Source of the DNA: Roseococcus microcysteis
GTDB taxonomy: Bacteria; Pseudomonadota; Alphaproteobacteria; Acetobacterales; Acetobacteraceae
Direction of reading: 5' to 3'
DNA length: 64,000 nucleotides
Assembly (NCBI RefSeq): GCF_014764365.1
Contig: NZ_CP061718.1
Location: forward strand, 868,001 to 932,000
This document shows positions 1 through 9,028 of the stretch, in pieces. Each line of letters starts with the position of its first letter. Position 1 is the stretch's first letter. The notes beneath the pieces were generated by a model, which searched no databases, was not told where the DNA came from, and saw only the letters and a program-made list of their open reading frames with translations. Both the position numbers and the translations under genes were made by a program.

Positions 1-1314
1 GTGCTGCGCAGCCTGATCGCGCGCGGCGGCCCGGCCGCCCTGTTCTTCGAGACGCTGGGCGAGCGCACGGTGGCCCTCGCGCATCTGGAAAAGCGCGCAA
101 ACCCCGCCCGCGGCTATGAGCCCATGCTGGAGCGGTTGCTGGACCCCATCCTGGTGGAGGCCCATGCCCACCGCATCCCGCTGCTGGGCAATTGGGGCGC
201 CGCCAACCCGCCGGCCGCGGCGCTGGCCGTGGCGAAGCTGGCCATGGCCAAGGGGCTGCCCCAGCTTCGCATCGGCCTGGTGGAGGGCGATGACGTGACG
301 CCGCTGGTGGCCGGCGGGCAGTTGCCGGTGCACGAAGCCGATGCGGGGCTGGACATGGGCGGCTGGTCGCTCATCGCCGCCAACGCCTATATCGGCGCCG
401 AGCCGCTGGTGGAGGCGCTGGCCCAGGGCGCCGATGTGGTGGTCGCGGGGCGCACCAGCGACCCGGCGCTGGCCATCGCCCCCCTCGCCCATCATTTCGG
501 CTGGCGCTTCGACGATTGGGAGCGACTGGCGCTCGGCGCCGCCACCGGCCACCTGCTGGAATGCGGCAGCCAGGTCACGGGCGGCGTCTTCTGGGACCCG
601 GGCTTCAAGGACATCCCGGACCCCGCCAATATCGGCTTTCCCATCGCGGAGGTGACGGCCGAAGGCGGCCTGGTCATCACCAAGCCCGAGGGCACGGGCG
701 GCATCGTGGATCTGCGCACGGTGAAGGAGCAGCTTCTCTATGAACTGCACGACCCGGCCCACTACATCACCCCCGACGTGGTGCTAGACATCACGCAATG
801 CCGGCTGGAACAGGTGGGTCCGGACCGTGTGGCAGTCCATGGCCTGCGCGGCCGCCCCCGCCCGGACACGCTGAAGGTGACGGCGAGCTTCGAGGGAAGC
901 TGGCTGGGCGAGGGCGAGGTCTCGGTCGCCGGCCCCAACGCGCTGGCCCGCGCCCGCGCCACGGCCGATGTGCTGCTGGAACGGATGAAGCTGCGTGGCC
1001 TGGATGTGCGGGCGCGGGTGGACCTGATCGGCGTCGCCTCCGTGCATGATGATGACGGGGGCAGCCTGTGGCGCGGATATGTCGGTCCGGAACCGCAGGA
1101 CATCCGCATCCGCCTGGCCGTCGAGGCGCGCACCCGCGACGACGCCGACCAGGCCTCGCGCGAGGTGCTGGCCATGCTCTGCTGCGGCACGGCGGGCACC
1201 GGGGGTGCCAGGTGGCGGGTGACGCCACGCATCCTCACCCGCAGCCACCTCGTGCTGCGCGAGCGCGTGCCCACGCGCGTCACCACCCGGACCGCAAAGG
1301 AGATCGCGGCATGA
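1..1314 (+). CDS. AtuA/DUF1446 family protein, 5' end missing
   Basis: Acyclic-terpene-utilisation AtuA family (DUF1446). Members sit in acyl-CoA or terpenoid breakdown clusters and their exact reaction is poorly defined. The frame is open to the window edge, so the GTG at base 1 is probably internal. The family normally has a glycine-rich N-terminal segment before the motif seen here as FETLGERT (residues 16-23). The visible 437 residues include the family-like stretches LLGNWGAANP and VVAGRTSDPALAI. The stop overlaps the start of the next gene (ATGA), which implies translational coupling. Family assignment is firm; substrate is unknown. Confidence 0.8.
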   Translation: MLRSLIARGGPAALFFETLGERTVALAHLEKRANPARGYEPMLERLLDPILVEAHAHRIPLLGNWGAANPPAAALAVAKLAMAKGLPQLRIGLVEGDDVTPLVAGGQLPVHEADAGLDMGGWSLIAANAYIGAEPLVEALAQGADVVVAGRTSDPALAIAPLAHHFGWRFDDWERLALGAATGHLLECGSQVTGGVFWDPGFKDIPDPANIGFPIAEVTAEGGLVITKPEGTGGIVDLRTVKEQLLYELHDPAHYITPDVVLDITQCRLEQVGPDRVAVHGLRGRPRPDTLKVTASFEGSWLGEGEVSVAGPNALARARATADVLLERMKLRGLDVRARVDLIGVASVHDDDGGSLWRGYVGPEPQDIRIRLAVEARTRDDADQASREVLAMLCCGTAGTGGARWRVTPRILTRSHLVLRERVPTRVTTRTAKEIAA

Positions 1315-1631
1315 AGGAGGTTCCGCTGCACGCCATCGCGCACAGCCGTGCGGGCGACAAGGGCAACCGGCTGAACATGTCGCTCATCCCCTACGACCCC
1401 GCGCATTACGAGCTGATCGCGGCGCAGGTGACGGAGGCGCGCGTGCTGGACCTGTTCCGCCACCGCGGCGCCACCGGCTGCAAGCGGTATGACCTGCCCA
1501 AGCTGCACGCCTTCAACTTCGTGGTGGATGAGGTGCTGGAAGGCGGCGTGAATGGCAGCCTGAACCTCGACGGCCATGGCAAGACGCACAGCTTCCGCCT
1601 GCTGGAGCTGACCATTCGCCTGCCGGCATGA
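1311..1631 (+). CDS. Small AtuA-associated protein (AtuA C-terminal-like domain)
   Basis: A 106-residue protein starting MKEVPLHAIAHSRAGDKG. It resembles the small C-terminal domain found fused to, or encoded next to, AtuA proteins. The HSRAGDKGN and YDLPKLHAFNFV stretches are the recognisable parts. It overlaps the preceding AtuA gene by four bases (ATGA), so the two products are probably made together and may form a complex. No signal peptide or membrane segment is visible. The biochemical role is unknown; involvement in acyl-CoA or branched-chain breakdown is inferred only from its partner. Confidence 0.7.
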   Translation: MKEVPLHAIAHSRAGDKGNRLNMSLIPYDPAHYELIAAQVTEARVLDLFRHRGATGCKRYDLPKLHAFNFVVDEVLEGGVNGSLNLDGHGKTHSFRLLELTIRLPA

Positions 1632-1802
1632 AGCGGCCGGGCCTGACACCCGGGGCCCGCCCCAATCCCGCCACGAGTGTGCGGCAAGAGGCCGCGCTTC
1701 AAGACTGCGGGTGGGGCGATGGCGCCGCCCAGGCCGCCCTTCCCATGGCCCTACCGCGCCCGCACACCCCTGTTCACTGCTCCATCACGGATGGGACTCT
1801 CG

Positions 1803-3497
1803 ATGCATGCCCTGCCTAGCCTTCCCAAATCCCTGACGGGCATCGAGGGATTTGACGACCTGACCCTGGGCGGACTGCCGAAGGGGCGCCCCTCGCTGGT
1901 TTGCGGCTCCGCCGGCTGCGGCAAGACGCTCTTCGCCACCACCTTCCTGGTGCATGGCGCGCGGGATTACGACGAAGCCGGCGTCTTCGTCACCTTCGAG
2001 GAACGGCCGGCCGACATCATCGCCAATGTGGCCTCGCTGGGCTTCGACATGGACCGCCTCATCGCCGAGGGAAAGCTGGCGATGGAGCACATCGCCATCA
2101 ACCCCGCCGAGCTGGCGGAGATCGGCGAATACGACCTGGAAGGCCTCTTCCTGCGCCTGGAAATGGCCATTGACGCGGTGGGGGCCAAGCGTGTCGTCCT
2201 CGACACCATCGAGAGCCTCTTCTCCGCCTTCACCAACCAGGCAGTGCTGCGCGCCGAGCTGCGGCGGCTGTTCGACTGGCTGAAGGATCGTGGGCTGACC
2301 ACCGTCATCACCGCCGAGCGTGGCGATGGCACGCTGACGCGGCAGGGGCTGGAGGAATACGTCTCCGACTGCGTGATCCTGCTGGACCATCGCGTGCACA
2401 ACCAGATTTCCACGCGGCGCATGCGCATCGTGAAGTATCGCGGCACGGCGCATGGCACGAATGAATACCCCTTCCTGATTGACCGCGACGGGTTCTCGGT
2501 GCTGCCGGTCAGCTCGCTTGGCCTGAACCACCAGGTCTTCGAGGAGCGCATCGCCTCGGGCGTCGTGGACCTGGACGCGATGATCCAGGGCGGGGGCTTC
2601 CACCGCGGCTCCTCCATCCTCGTCTCGGGCGTGGCGGGGGCCGGAAAATCCTCGATGGCGGCCAGCTTCCTGCACGCCGCCGCGGCGCGGGGCGAGCGCG
2701 CCATCTACTTCTCCTTCGAGGAGGCGGAGCGGCAGATCATCCGCAACATGCGTTCCATCGGCCTGGACCTGGAGCCCTTCCAGGCACAGGGGCTGATCCG
2801 CTTCATCTCCGCCCGGCCGACCTTCTACAGCCTGGAGATGCACCTCGCGATCATGCTGCGGGAGGTGCAGAAGTTCCGACCCCAGCTGGTGGTGCTGGAC
2901 CCCATCTCCGCCTTCATGGAAAGTGGCGATCCGCTGGAGGTGCAGTCCATGCTGCTGCGCGTGGTGGACTTCCTCAAGAGCAGTGGCATCACGGGGGTCT
3001 TCACCCACCTCATGCACACCCAGGGCGGCGACTACGCCACGGATGTCGGGCTGTCCTCGCTGATGGATGGCTGGGTACTTATGCTCAACCGCGAGGTGGG
3101 TGGGGAGTTCAATCGGGAACTCTATCTGCTCAAGGCGCGGGGAACCGCGCATTCCAACCAGGTGCGCGAATTCGTGATGAACGACCAGGGCATCCAGTTG
3201 CTGCCGCCCTATCTGGGCGAGGGCGGCGCCGTCACCGGCTCCACGCGCCGGGCCGAGGAGGCGCGGGCGCGCCGCGCGGAGGCCGAGCGCCTGGCCCAGG
3301 TGGAGCGCGCGCGCCTCCAGATTGATATCCGCCGCCGCAAGGCGGCCGCGCAGATCGAGGCCCTGCAGGCCGAGCTTGCGGGTTATGAGGCGGAGATGGC
3401 CAGCGCCGCCTCCGCCGAGACCGATTACCAGCGACGGGCGGCGGATGATGCCGCCCTCATGCAGATCAGTCGCCGCGGCGACGGGAAGATCAAATGA
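1803..3497 (+). CDS. kaiC: Circadian clock ATPase/kinase KaiC
   Basis: Double-domain RecA-like clock protein, 564 residues from the chosen ATG. The CI domain has Walker A GSAGCGKT at residues 35-42 and the glutamate pair in TFEERP. CII has Walker A GVAGAGKS at 276-283 and the glutamate pair in FSFEEAE. The usual CII Ser-Thr autophosphorylation pair aligns with Ser418-Ser419 in GLSSLMDG. A charged, coiled-coil-like tail rich in Arg, Glu and Ala replaces the cyanobacterial C-terminus. The start at 1803 places [13 protein letters not shown] near the N-terminus as in homologues; an in-frame ATG at 1791 is the alternative. It is the first gene of kaiC-kaiB-kinase, overlapping kaiB by four bases. 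No kaiA is in the window. Confidence 0.93.
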   Translation: MHALPSLPKSLTGIEGFDDLTLGGLPKGRPSLVCGSAGCGKTLFATTFLVHGARDYDEAGVFVTFEERPADIIANVASLGFDMDRLIAEGKLAMEHIAINPAELAEIGEYDLEGLFLRLEMAIDAVGAKRVVLDTIESLFSAFTNQAVLRAELRRLFDWLKDRGLTTVITAERGDGTLTRQGLEEYVSDCVILLDHRVHNQISTRRMRIVKYRGTAHGTNEYPFLIDRDGFSVLPVSSLGLNHQVFEERIASGVVDLDAMIQGGGFHRGSSILVSGVAGAGKSSMAASFLHAAAARGERAIYFSFEEAERQIIRNMRSIGLDLEPFQAQGLIRFISARPTFYSLEMHLAIMLREVQKFRPQLVVLDPISAFMESGDPLEVQSMLLRVVDFLKSSGITGVFTHLMHTQGGDYATDVGLSSLMDGWVLMLNREVGGEFNRELYLLKARGTAHSNQVREFVMNDQGIQLLPPYLGEGGAVTGSTRRAEEARARRAEAERLAQVERARLQIDIRRRKAAAQIEALQAELAGYEAEMASAASAETDYQRRAADDAALMQISRRGDGKIK

Positions 3498-3781
3498 ACG
3501 ACACGCCGCACCCCAGGAAGCTGACCCTCTACGTGGCCGGCCAGACGCCGAAATCCATCGCGGCCATCGCCAACCTCAAGGCGATGGTGGCGGGCCCCCT
3601 GGCCGGGCAATACGAGATCGAGGTCATTGACCTGCGGCAGAACCCGAAGCTCGCGAAGGAGCACAGCATCGTCGCCATCCCGACCCTGGTGCGGGAGCTG
3701 CCGGTGCCCATCCGCAAGGTGATCGGCGATCTCTCCGACGTGGAGAAGGTACTGGTGGCGCTGAAGGTGCAGGGCGAATGA
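3494..3781 (+). CDS. kaiB: Circadian clock protein KaiB
   Basis: A 95-residue thioredoxin-like KaiB. The [13 protein letters not shown] start, the central [12 protein letters not shown] strand and [20 protein letters not shown] match the family closely. KaiB binds the KaiC CI ring in cyanobacteria and resets its phosphorylation. In non-cyanobacterial operons it is paired with KaiC and a kinase without KaiA. Its ATG overlaps the kaiC stop and its stop overlaps the kinase start (ATGA at both ends), so the three are probably translated as one coupled unit. Confidence 0.95.
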   Translation: MNDTPHPRKLTLYVAGQTPKSIAAIANLKAMVAGPLAGQYEIEVIDLRQNPKLAKEHSIVAIPTLVRELPVPIRKVIGDLSDVEKVLVALKVQGE

Positions 3782-5231
3782 GCCTCGACGAAGTCGCCGA
3801 GCTTCGCCGGCGCCTCGCCGAGGCGGAGGAGACGCTGCGCGCCATCCGCGACGGCGATGTGGACGCGCTGGTGGTGGAACAGCAGAACGTCTCGCAGGTC
3901 TTCGACATCGGCGGCGGGGCCGAGGCCTACCACGTCTTCATGGAAGCAATGCATGTGGGTGCCGCCGCCATCGACGGCACGGGGCGCATCCTCTACGCCA
4001 ATGCGCGGCTGACCGCCGTCCTCGGCTTCACGCAGAATTCCGTGCAGGGCAGCCGCTTCACCGACATCGCGCCTGAAGAGGTGGCCGCGGCGGTGGAGCG
4101 GATCATGCCGCGCGCCGCCCTCGGCGTGGCCTCGGAGGAGGTGGGCTTCGACCGGCTGGGCGAGCAGGTCCACTACATCCTGACCGCCACGCCCCTGCGC
4201 CTCTCCACCACCCATGGCTTCGCCATCACCTTCACCGACGTGTCCGAGCGTGTGCGCGCCGAAGCGGCCGAGCAGAGCGAGCGCGCGGCCCATGCCGTGA
4301 TCGCCTCCGCCAATGAGGCCGTGGTGGTCTGCGACCGCGAGGGGGTGATCACCCACGCCAATGCGGCGGCCGAGCTTTCCTTCGGCGGCGATCTCCTGGG
4401 CCTGCCCTTCGCGGACGCCATTCCCCTCATCTTCCCCGACGCCACCGGCCTGCTCCAGGCCGAGGACATCGTGCGGATGGTGGTGGATGGCGCCTCGGTG
4501 CAGGGGGTGGAGGCGCATGCGCCCAAGGCCCCCAAGGTGAAGGACTACCTGGTCAGCGCGGCCCCCTGCAGGTGGGCCATGACATGATCAATGGCTGCGT
4601 CATCACCATGGTGGACCTGTCGCAGCGCAAGGCCGCCGAAAAGCAGCAATTGCTGATGATGCGCGAGCTGGACCACCGGGTGAAGAACACCCTGGCCCTG
4701 GTGCTCTCCATCGCGAGCCGCACCCTGCACCATGAGGACACGCTGGAGGGCTTCCAGCAGGCCTTCACCGGCCGCATCCATGCCCTGGCGGCGACGCACA
4801 GCCTGCTGGCCGAGAATTCCTGGACCAACCTCACCATCGGCGATGTCGTCCGGAGCGAGCTGGCCCCCTACACGGCCGGCGCCGCCGGGCGCTTCACCAT
4901 CCAGGACCTCGGCAAGTCACTGGCGCCGCGCGCGGCCATCGCGCTGGGCCTCGTCATCCACGAACTCGCGACCAACGCCACGAAGTATGGCGCCCTGTCC
5001 GTGCCGGAGGGGAAGCTCTCCGTCCGCGGCCATGCGGAGGGGGAACGCTTCCTCGTGGAATGGCGCGAAAGCGGCGGCCCGCCCGTCACGCCGCCCAAGC
5101 ACCGGGGCTTCGGCCAGACGGTGATCACGCGCAGCCTGCAATACACGCCCTCGGGCGGGGCGGAGGTGGATTTCGCCCCGGAGGGGCTGGTCTGCCGCAT
5201 CTCCCTGCCGCTCGAGGATTTGCACGAATAG
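3778..5231 (+). CDS. PAS-domain HWE-family sensor histidine kinase (frame broken at 4562-4566)
   Basis: Cytoplasmic histidine kinase in the kaiBC operon, about 484 residues when the frame is restored. An N-terminal coiled coil ([16 protein letters not shown]) precedes two PAS-like domains. The HWE/HisKA_2 phosphoacceptor motif is [14 protein letters not shown] and the ATPase N-box is [11 protein letters not shown], with a C-terminal G-box. No membrane segment is visible. The frame breaks in a five-C run at 4562-4566; one extra C gives YLVSAAP then [11 protein letters not shown] and joins the halves. Without it the first product stops at 4587 before the kinase core, and the second would need the GTG at 4572. 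HWE kinases next to kaiBC are known in proteobacteria and probably act as clock output. No response regulator is adjacent. Confidence 0.82.
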
Positions 5232-5235
5232 AGCG

Positions 5236-5254
5236 GCCGGGCGTTCAGCCCGGC
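5236..5254. terminator. Bidirectional hairpin between convergent kinase and monooxygenase genes
   Basis: Perfect 7-bp stem GCCGGGC/GCCCGGC with the loop GTTCA. It lies just after the kinase stop, and the stop codon of the convergent monooxygenase gene is in the loop. There is no T-run, as is common in GC-rich genomes. Terminator function is inferred from position. Confidence 0.5.
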
Positions 5255-6438
5255 GAGCGCTCCCGCAGCTTGAGGCGGTCCATCTCCGGCACCGACTGCC
5301 CCGCATCCACGAAGGCCTGCTTCAGCGCCTGGAGGTTGGGGGCGAAGATGCCCTCCCGGTTGTCGTGGCACCATTGCCGGCTCTCGGCCGGCATGCGCAG
5401 CGAGCCCTGGAAGCGCGGCATCACCCAGCGGGCAAACAGCTCGAAGCTGTGCAGCGTCTGGCGGCGATCGGCCCATTCATGGGCGCGGAACAGGATGGTG
5501 CCCGCCCCGCCATCGCTGAAGTCGAGCAGGCGCTGGATGCCCTGCGCGACGGTGTCGGGGCTGCCCACCAAGGTGGTGCCGGCCTTCAGCCCGTCGCGCA
5601 GCGGGTCCTCGCTGCGGGTGGGCGGGCGGCCGAGCGTCTCGCCGAAATAGGTCTCCGTCTCCAGGCGTTCGCCCACGCGGACATCGGCGAAGGCGCGCTC
5701 GTCATCATCGGCGCAATGCATGTTGACCACGAGGCGCCAGTTGCGGCGGTCCATGGTCTTGCCGTGCTTCGCGGCCTCGGCTTCGGCCATGCGCCACTGC
5801 TCGGCCAGCTTCTGCGGGCCGCCCGGCAGCCCGGCGCCCAACGAGATCAGCCCCAGCCCATGCTTCGCCGCGGCCAGCGCGCCGGCCGGCGTGGTGGAGG
5901 AGGCGACGGCGATGGGAAAGCGCGGGTATGTGTAGGGTGCGAGGTGCAGCCTGGCCTCGCGCAATTCGAACCAGTCGGTCTTCATCGTCACCGGCCCATC
6001 GCAGGCCAGCAACGCCATGATGGCGGCGAGCGATTCCTCCATGCGCGGCCGCTGCGTCCTGGCCTCGATCCCCATCATGTAGGCGTCGCTGACCAGGGCG
6101 CCCGGCCCGCAGCCCAGCATCGTGCGGCCGCGCGTCATGTGGTCGAGCTGGACGAAGCGCTGCGCCACCAGGAAGGGGTGGTGGTAGGGCAGCGAGGTGA
6201 CGCCGGAACCGAGGCGGATGTGCTTCGTGCGCTCGGCGGCCGCCGCGATCATCAGCTCGGGGCTCGCGATCGTCTCCCAGCCGGCGGAATGGTGCTCGCC
6301 GATCCAGGCCTCGTCATAGCCCAGCTGGTCGAGGGCCACGAGCAGGTCGAGGTCGCGCCCCAGCGCCAAAGTGGGGTTGTCGCCCAGCCGGTGGAAGGGG
6401 GCGAGGAAGATGCCGAAGTTCAGGCCGGCATGGGGCAT
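5245..6438 (-). CDS. LLM-class flavin-dependent monooxygenase
   Basis: Luciferase-like flavin-dependent monooxygenase of 397 residues, a usual length for the class. Residues 8-15 (FGIFLAPF) start the TIM barrel, GEHHSAGWE is at 47-55, and RIRLGSGVTS-like and GRTMLGCGPGAL stretches follow. All are typical of LLM enzymes, which oxidise organic substrates with FMNH2 and oxygen. The start MPHAGLNFG was chosen because the barrel strand begins right after it. It lies 53 bases downstream of the EamA transporter gene on the same strand and may share its transcript. Substrate is unknown. Confidence 0.85.
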   Translation of the reverse strand: MPHAGLNFGIFLAPFHRLGDNPTLALGRDLDLLVALDQLGYDEAWIGEHHSAGWETIASPELMIAAAAERTKHIRLGSGVTSLPYHHPFLVAQRFVQLDHMTRGRTMLGCGPGALVSDAYMMGIEARTQRPRMEESLAAIMALLACDGPVTMKTDWFELREARLHLAPYTYPRFPIAVASSTTPAGALAAAKHGLGLISLGAGLPGGPQKLAEQWRMAEAEAAKHGKTMDRRNWRLVVNMHCADDDERAFADVRVGERLETETYFGETLGRPPTRSEDPLRDGLKAGTTLVGSPDTVAQGIQRLLDFSDGGAGTILFRAHEWADRRQTLHSFELFARWVMPRFQGSLRMPAESRQWCHDNREGIFAPNLQALKQAFVDAGQSVPEMDRLKLRERSPG

Positions 6439-6491
6439 GGGACGCACTCCCGAGGGGTTTCGTGCAAGGCTGGCCCCGGGGCCGCGCGCGG

Positions 6492-7379
6492 TCAACGTCG
6501 CCGGACCACGAGCGCCACGCCCAGCACCGCGACGGCGGTGCCGATGATGGCTTGGCCAGCCATGGCTTCGCCCATCACCGCCCAGGCGATGAGGGCGGCC
6601 AGCGGCGGCACCAGGAAGAAGACGGAGGAGGCGCGGGCCGCCTCGCCATGGCGCAGCATGGCAAACAGCAGCGAAAGCGAGATGAGGGAATTCACCAGCA
6701 CCAGATAGGCCAGCCCCGCGAAGAGGCCGGGCGCCCAGTCCACCCGCATGGTCTCCAGGGCGAAGGCCAGCGGCAAGGTCGCCAACAGCGCCACCGCGCA
6801 CATCACGAGGTTGGCGGTGACGAGATGCGTCCCCTGCCCTCCCCGCCGCTCCAGCAGCGCGCCTGCGGTCATGGTGGCCAGGGCCAGCATGGCGAAGAAC
6901 AGCCCCACCCAGCCGCTGGCGGCGAGGCCGGAGCCCGACAGGATCACCAGCGCGGCCCCCACGACACCCAGGCCCAACCCCGCCCAGCCCCGTGCATCCA
7001 GCGGCGGGTCGCCCGTCACGCGCGGCGCCAGCACCGCCACCGCCACCGGCTGCAGCCCGATGAGCAGCGCGATGGTCCCCGCCCCCATGCCCGCCTTCAT
7101 GGCGAGGTTCATGGAGGCGAAATAGGCGAACTGCACCAGCAGCCCCATCCGCGCCAGATGCCAGAAGGTGGCGCGCCCCGGCAGCGACGGGCGCAGCACC
7201 AGCCAGAGCGGCGCCAGCAGCGCCACCACGGCGGCGTAGCGCAGCACCTGCAAGGTCAGCGGCTCCACATGCGGCAGGCTGACCGCGATGGCGGTGAAGC
7301 CGCCAGACCACAGGGTCACGAACAGGAAGGGTGCGATCACCAGCCAGCGCGGCGCGGTCTTGGTGCTCGGCGTCCCCAT
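6492..7379 (-). CDS. EamA/DMT-family membrane transporter
   Basis: Inner-membrane protein of 295 residues with about ten hydrophobic segments arranged as two EamA repeats. The first begins near LFVTLWSGGFTAIAV and the second near FAMLALATMTAGALL. It ends VVRRR, a typical positive cytoplasmic tail. EamA proteins of the drug/metabolite transporter superfamily usually export amino acids or metabolites. The start ATG at 7379 gives MGTPSTKTAPRW just before the first helix. It is divergent from dctP across a 106-base region carrying a palindrome and is followed by the monooxygenase gene. Substrate cannot be told from sequence. Confidence 0.82.
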   Translation of the reverse strand: MGTPSTKTAPRWLVIAPFLFVTLWSGGFTAIAVSLPHVEPLTLQVLRYAAVVALLAPLWLVLRPSLPGRATFWHLARMGLLVQFAYFASMNLAMKAGMGAGTIALLIGLQPVAVAVLAPRVTGDPPLDARGWAGLGLGVVGAALVILSGSGLAASGWVGLFFAMLALATMTAGALLERRGGQGTHLVTANLVMCAVALLATLPLAFALETMRVDWAPGLFAGLAYLVLVNSLISLSLLFAMLRHGEAARASSVFFLVPPLAALIAWAVMGEAMAGQAIIGTAVAVLGVALVVRRR

Positions 7380-7450
7380 GGACGAAGCTTCCGCCTGAAG
7401 CGGGGGCGCGTCCAGTTGCCGGTTGAAGCGAAGCAGGAAGCCGGATAAAA

Positions 7451-7466
7451 AGTTTCGATAGAAACT
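7451..7466. promoter_or_regulatory. Candidate operator palindrome upstream of dctP
   Basis: AGTTTCGATAGAAACT is a perfect 6-bp inverted repeat around GATA, extended outwards by GGAT and ATCC. It sits in the divergent eamA-dctP region, 19 bases before the dctP start and next to a Shine-Dalgarno-like AGGGAAGA (7471-7478). Position and symmetry fit a repressor site. No regulator gene lies nearby in the window. Confidence 0.4.
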
Positions 7467-7485
7467 ATCCAGGGAAGAACACGTC

Positions 7486-8547
7486 ATGACGGTCTCGTTG
7501 CCGCGCCTTTCGCCGCCCCGACGCGCCCTGCTGCTGGGCGCCCCCGCCGTGCTGGCCGCGAGCCGCGCCTCCGCCCAGGAGGTGACGCTGCGGCTGCACC
7601 ACTTCCTGCCCGCCGTCTCCAACGTGCATCGCCACTTCCTGCAGCCCTGGGCGCAGAAGGTGCAGCAGGAGAGCAACAACCGCCTCCGCATCCAGATCTT
7701 CCCGGCCATGCAGCTCGGTGGCGCGCCGCCGCAGCTCTACGACCAGGCGCGCGACGGGGTGGCCGACATCATCTGGACCCTGCCCGGCAACACGCCCGGC
7801 CGCTTCCCCTCCATCGAGGTGATCGAGCTGCCCTTCGTCGCCCACAAGCGCGCCAGCGTGAACGCCCGCGTGGTGCAGCAGCTGCATGACGAGGTGTTTG
7901 CCAGCGAGTTCCAGGACACGCGCATCCTCTGCGCCTGGGCGCATGATGCGGGCGTGATCCATGCCCGCCGCGCGGTGAACCGCATGGAGGACATGAACGG
8001 CCTCAAGCTGCGCTTTCCCACGCGCCAGGCGGGCGAGGCGCTGCGCGCGCTGGGCGCCGCCCCCATCGGCATGCCCATCCCGCAGGTGCCCGAGGCCCTG
8101 GCCCAGGGCGTGATCGACGGCGCCGTGGTGCCCTGGGAAGTGGTGCCCGCCATCCGCCTGCACGAGACACTGCGCAACCACACGCAATTCGCCGGCAGCC
8201 CCACCTTGTACACGGCGAGCTTCGTGCTCGCGATGAACCGCGCGAAGTATGACGCCTTGCCGGCGGACCTGAAGGCTGTCGTGGACGCCAATTCCGGCCA
8301 GGCCGCCGCCACCATGGCCGCCCGCGTCTGGGACGAGCAGGGGCCGAGCGTGGAGACCATGGTTCGCCGGCGCGCCAACAACAGCATCGTGGAACTCGAC
8401 GAGGCCGAGACGCGCCGCTGGGCCGCCGCCACCCAGCCCGTCATTGACGCCTGGGTGCGCGCCATGGGCGAGCGCAACATCCAGGGCGGCGCGCTGCTGG
8501 AACGCGCCCGCGCCTTGATCGCGCAATACGGCCAAGGGGTCGCCTGA
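7486..8547 (+). CDS. dctP: TRAP transporter substrate-binding protein DctP
   Basis: Periplasmic DctP-type binding protein of 353 residues. The N-terminus has PPRRALLLGAPAVLAAS, a twin-arginine-like signal with a likely cut after ASRASA near residue 30. The mature protein starts VTLRLHHFLPAVSNVHRHF and contains the family stretch DMNGLKLRFPTRQAGEALRA with the conserved substrate-carboxylate arginine region. It is first in a dctP-dctQ-dctM set and has a purine-rich ribosome site. The ligand is probably an organic acid, since nearby genes encode a cycloisomerase-like lyase, a CoA-transferase and a hydroxyacid dehydrogenase; the exact ligand is not visible. Confidence 0.9.
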   Translation: MTVSLPRLSPPRRALLLGAPAVLAASRASAQEVTLRLHHFLPAVSNVHRHFLQPWAQKVQQESNNRLRIQIFPAMQLGGAPPQLYDQARDGVADIIWTLPGNTPGRFPSIEVIELPFVAHKRASVNARVVQQLHDEVFASEFQDTRILCAWAHDAGVIHARRAVNRMEDMNGLKLRFPTRQAGEALRALGAAPIGMPIPQVPEALAQGVIDGAVVPWEVVPAIRLHETLRNHTQFAGSPTLYTASFVLAMNRAKYDALPADLKAVVDANSGQAAATMAARVWDEQGPSVETMVRRRANNSIVELDEAETRRWAAATQPVIDAWVRAMGERNIQGGALLERARALIAQYGQGVA

Positions 8548-8551
8548 GGCC

Positions 8552-9028
8552 TTGCCGGGCGTGGTCGCGCGGTTGGCGGGCGGGGTCGCCCTGCTGGGCG
8601 GCCTCGTGCTGCTGGGTGCCGCGCTGCTGACGGTGATCTCGGTGCTGCTGCGCTGGCTGACGGGCCAGCCCATCCGCGGGGATTTCGAGCTGGTGTCCAT
8701 CGGCGGCGGGTTGGCCGTTCTCTGCGCCCTGGCGCATGGCAGCGCCACGCGCGCGAACATCCTGGTGGACAGCTTCACCCAATGGCTGCCCCGCCGCGCG
8801 ACCGGCGCGCTGGACGCCTTCTGGACATTGGCCTGGGCGCTGGCCCTGCTGGTGATCGCCGAGCGCATGGCCCAGGGCGCCTATGAGACCTGGGCCAACA
8901 ACATGCGCACCATCGGCCTGCTGGCCCTGCCCTTCTGGTGGGCGGTGGGCGTGGGCGCGCTGTGCTTCGCGCTGGCGGGGGTGGTCTCGCTGGTCTGGCT
9001 GCCGCGGCTGCTGCGGGGCGAGCGCTGA
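8552..9028 (+). CDS. dctQ: TRAP transporter small permease DctQ
   Basis: Small four-helix TRAP permease of up to 158 residues in the inner membrane. Helices lie near GGVALLGGLVLLGAALLTV, LVSIGGGLAVLCALAHG, FWTLAWALALLVIAE and FWWAVGVGALCFALAG. The start is uncertain. TTG at 8552 gives the longest form, but the GAGG at 8546-8549 is better spaced for GTG at 8561. Its stop abuts the dctM ATG without a gap, so the two membrane subunits are probably co-translated. Confidence 0.85.
   Translation: MPGVVARLAGGVALLGGLVLLGAALLTVISVLLRWLTGQPIRGDFELVSIGGGLAVLCALAHGSATRANILVDSFTQWLPRRATGALDAFWTLAWALALLVIAERMAQGAYETWANNMRTIGLLALPFWWAVGVGALCFALAGVVSLVWLPRLLRGER

Noticed and set aside
1785-3152. 455-codon minus-strand frame opposite kaiC
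   Set aside because: Composition typical of antisense frames and no domain; kaiC is certain.
4562-4587. Programmed ribosomal frameshift in the kinase gene
   Set aside because: No slippery heptamer or downstream pseudoknot is apparent, and five other C/G-run breaks share the pattern.
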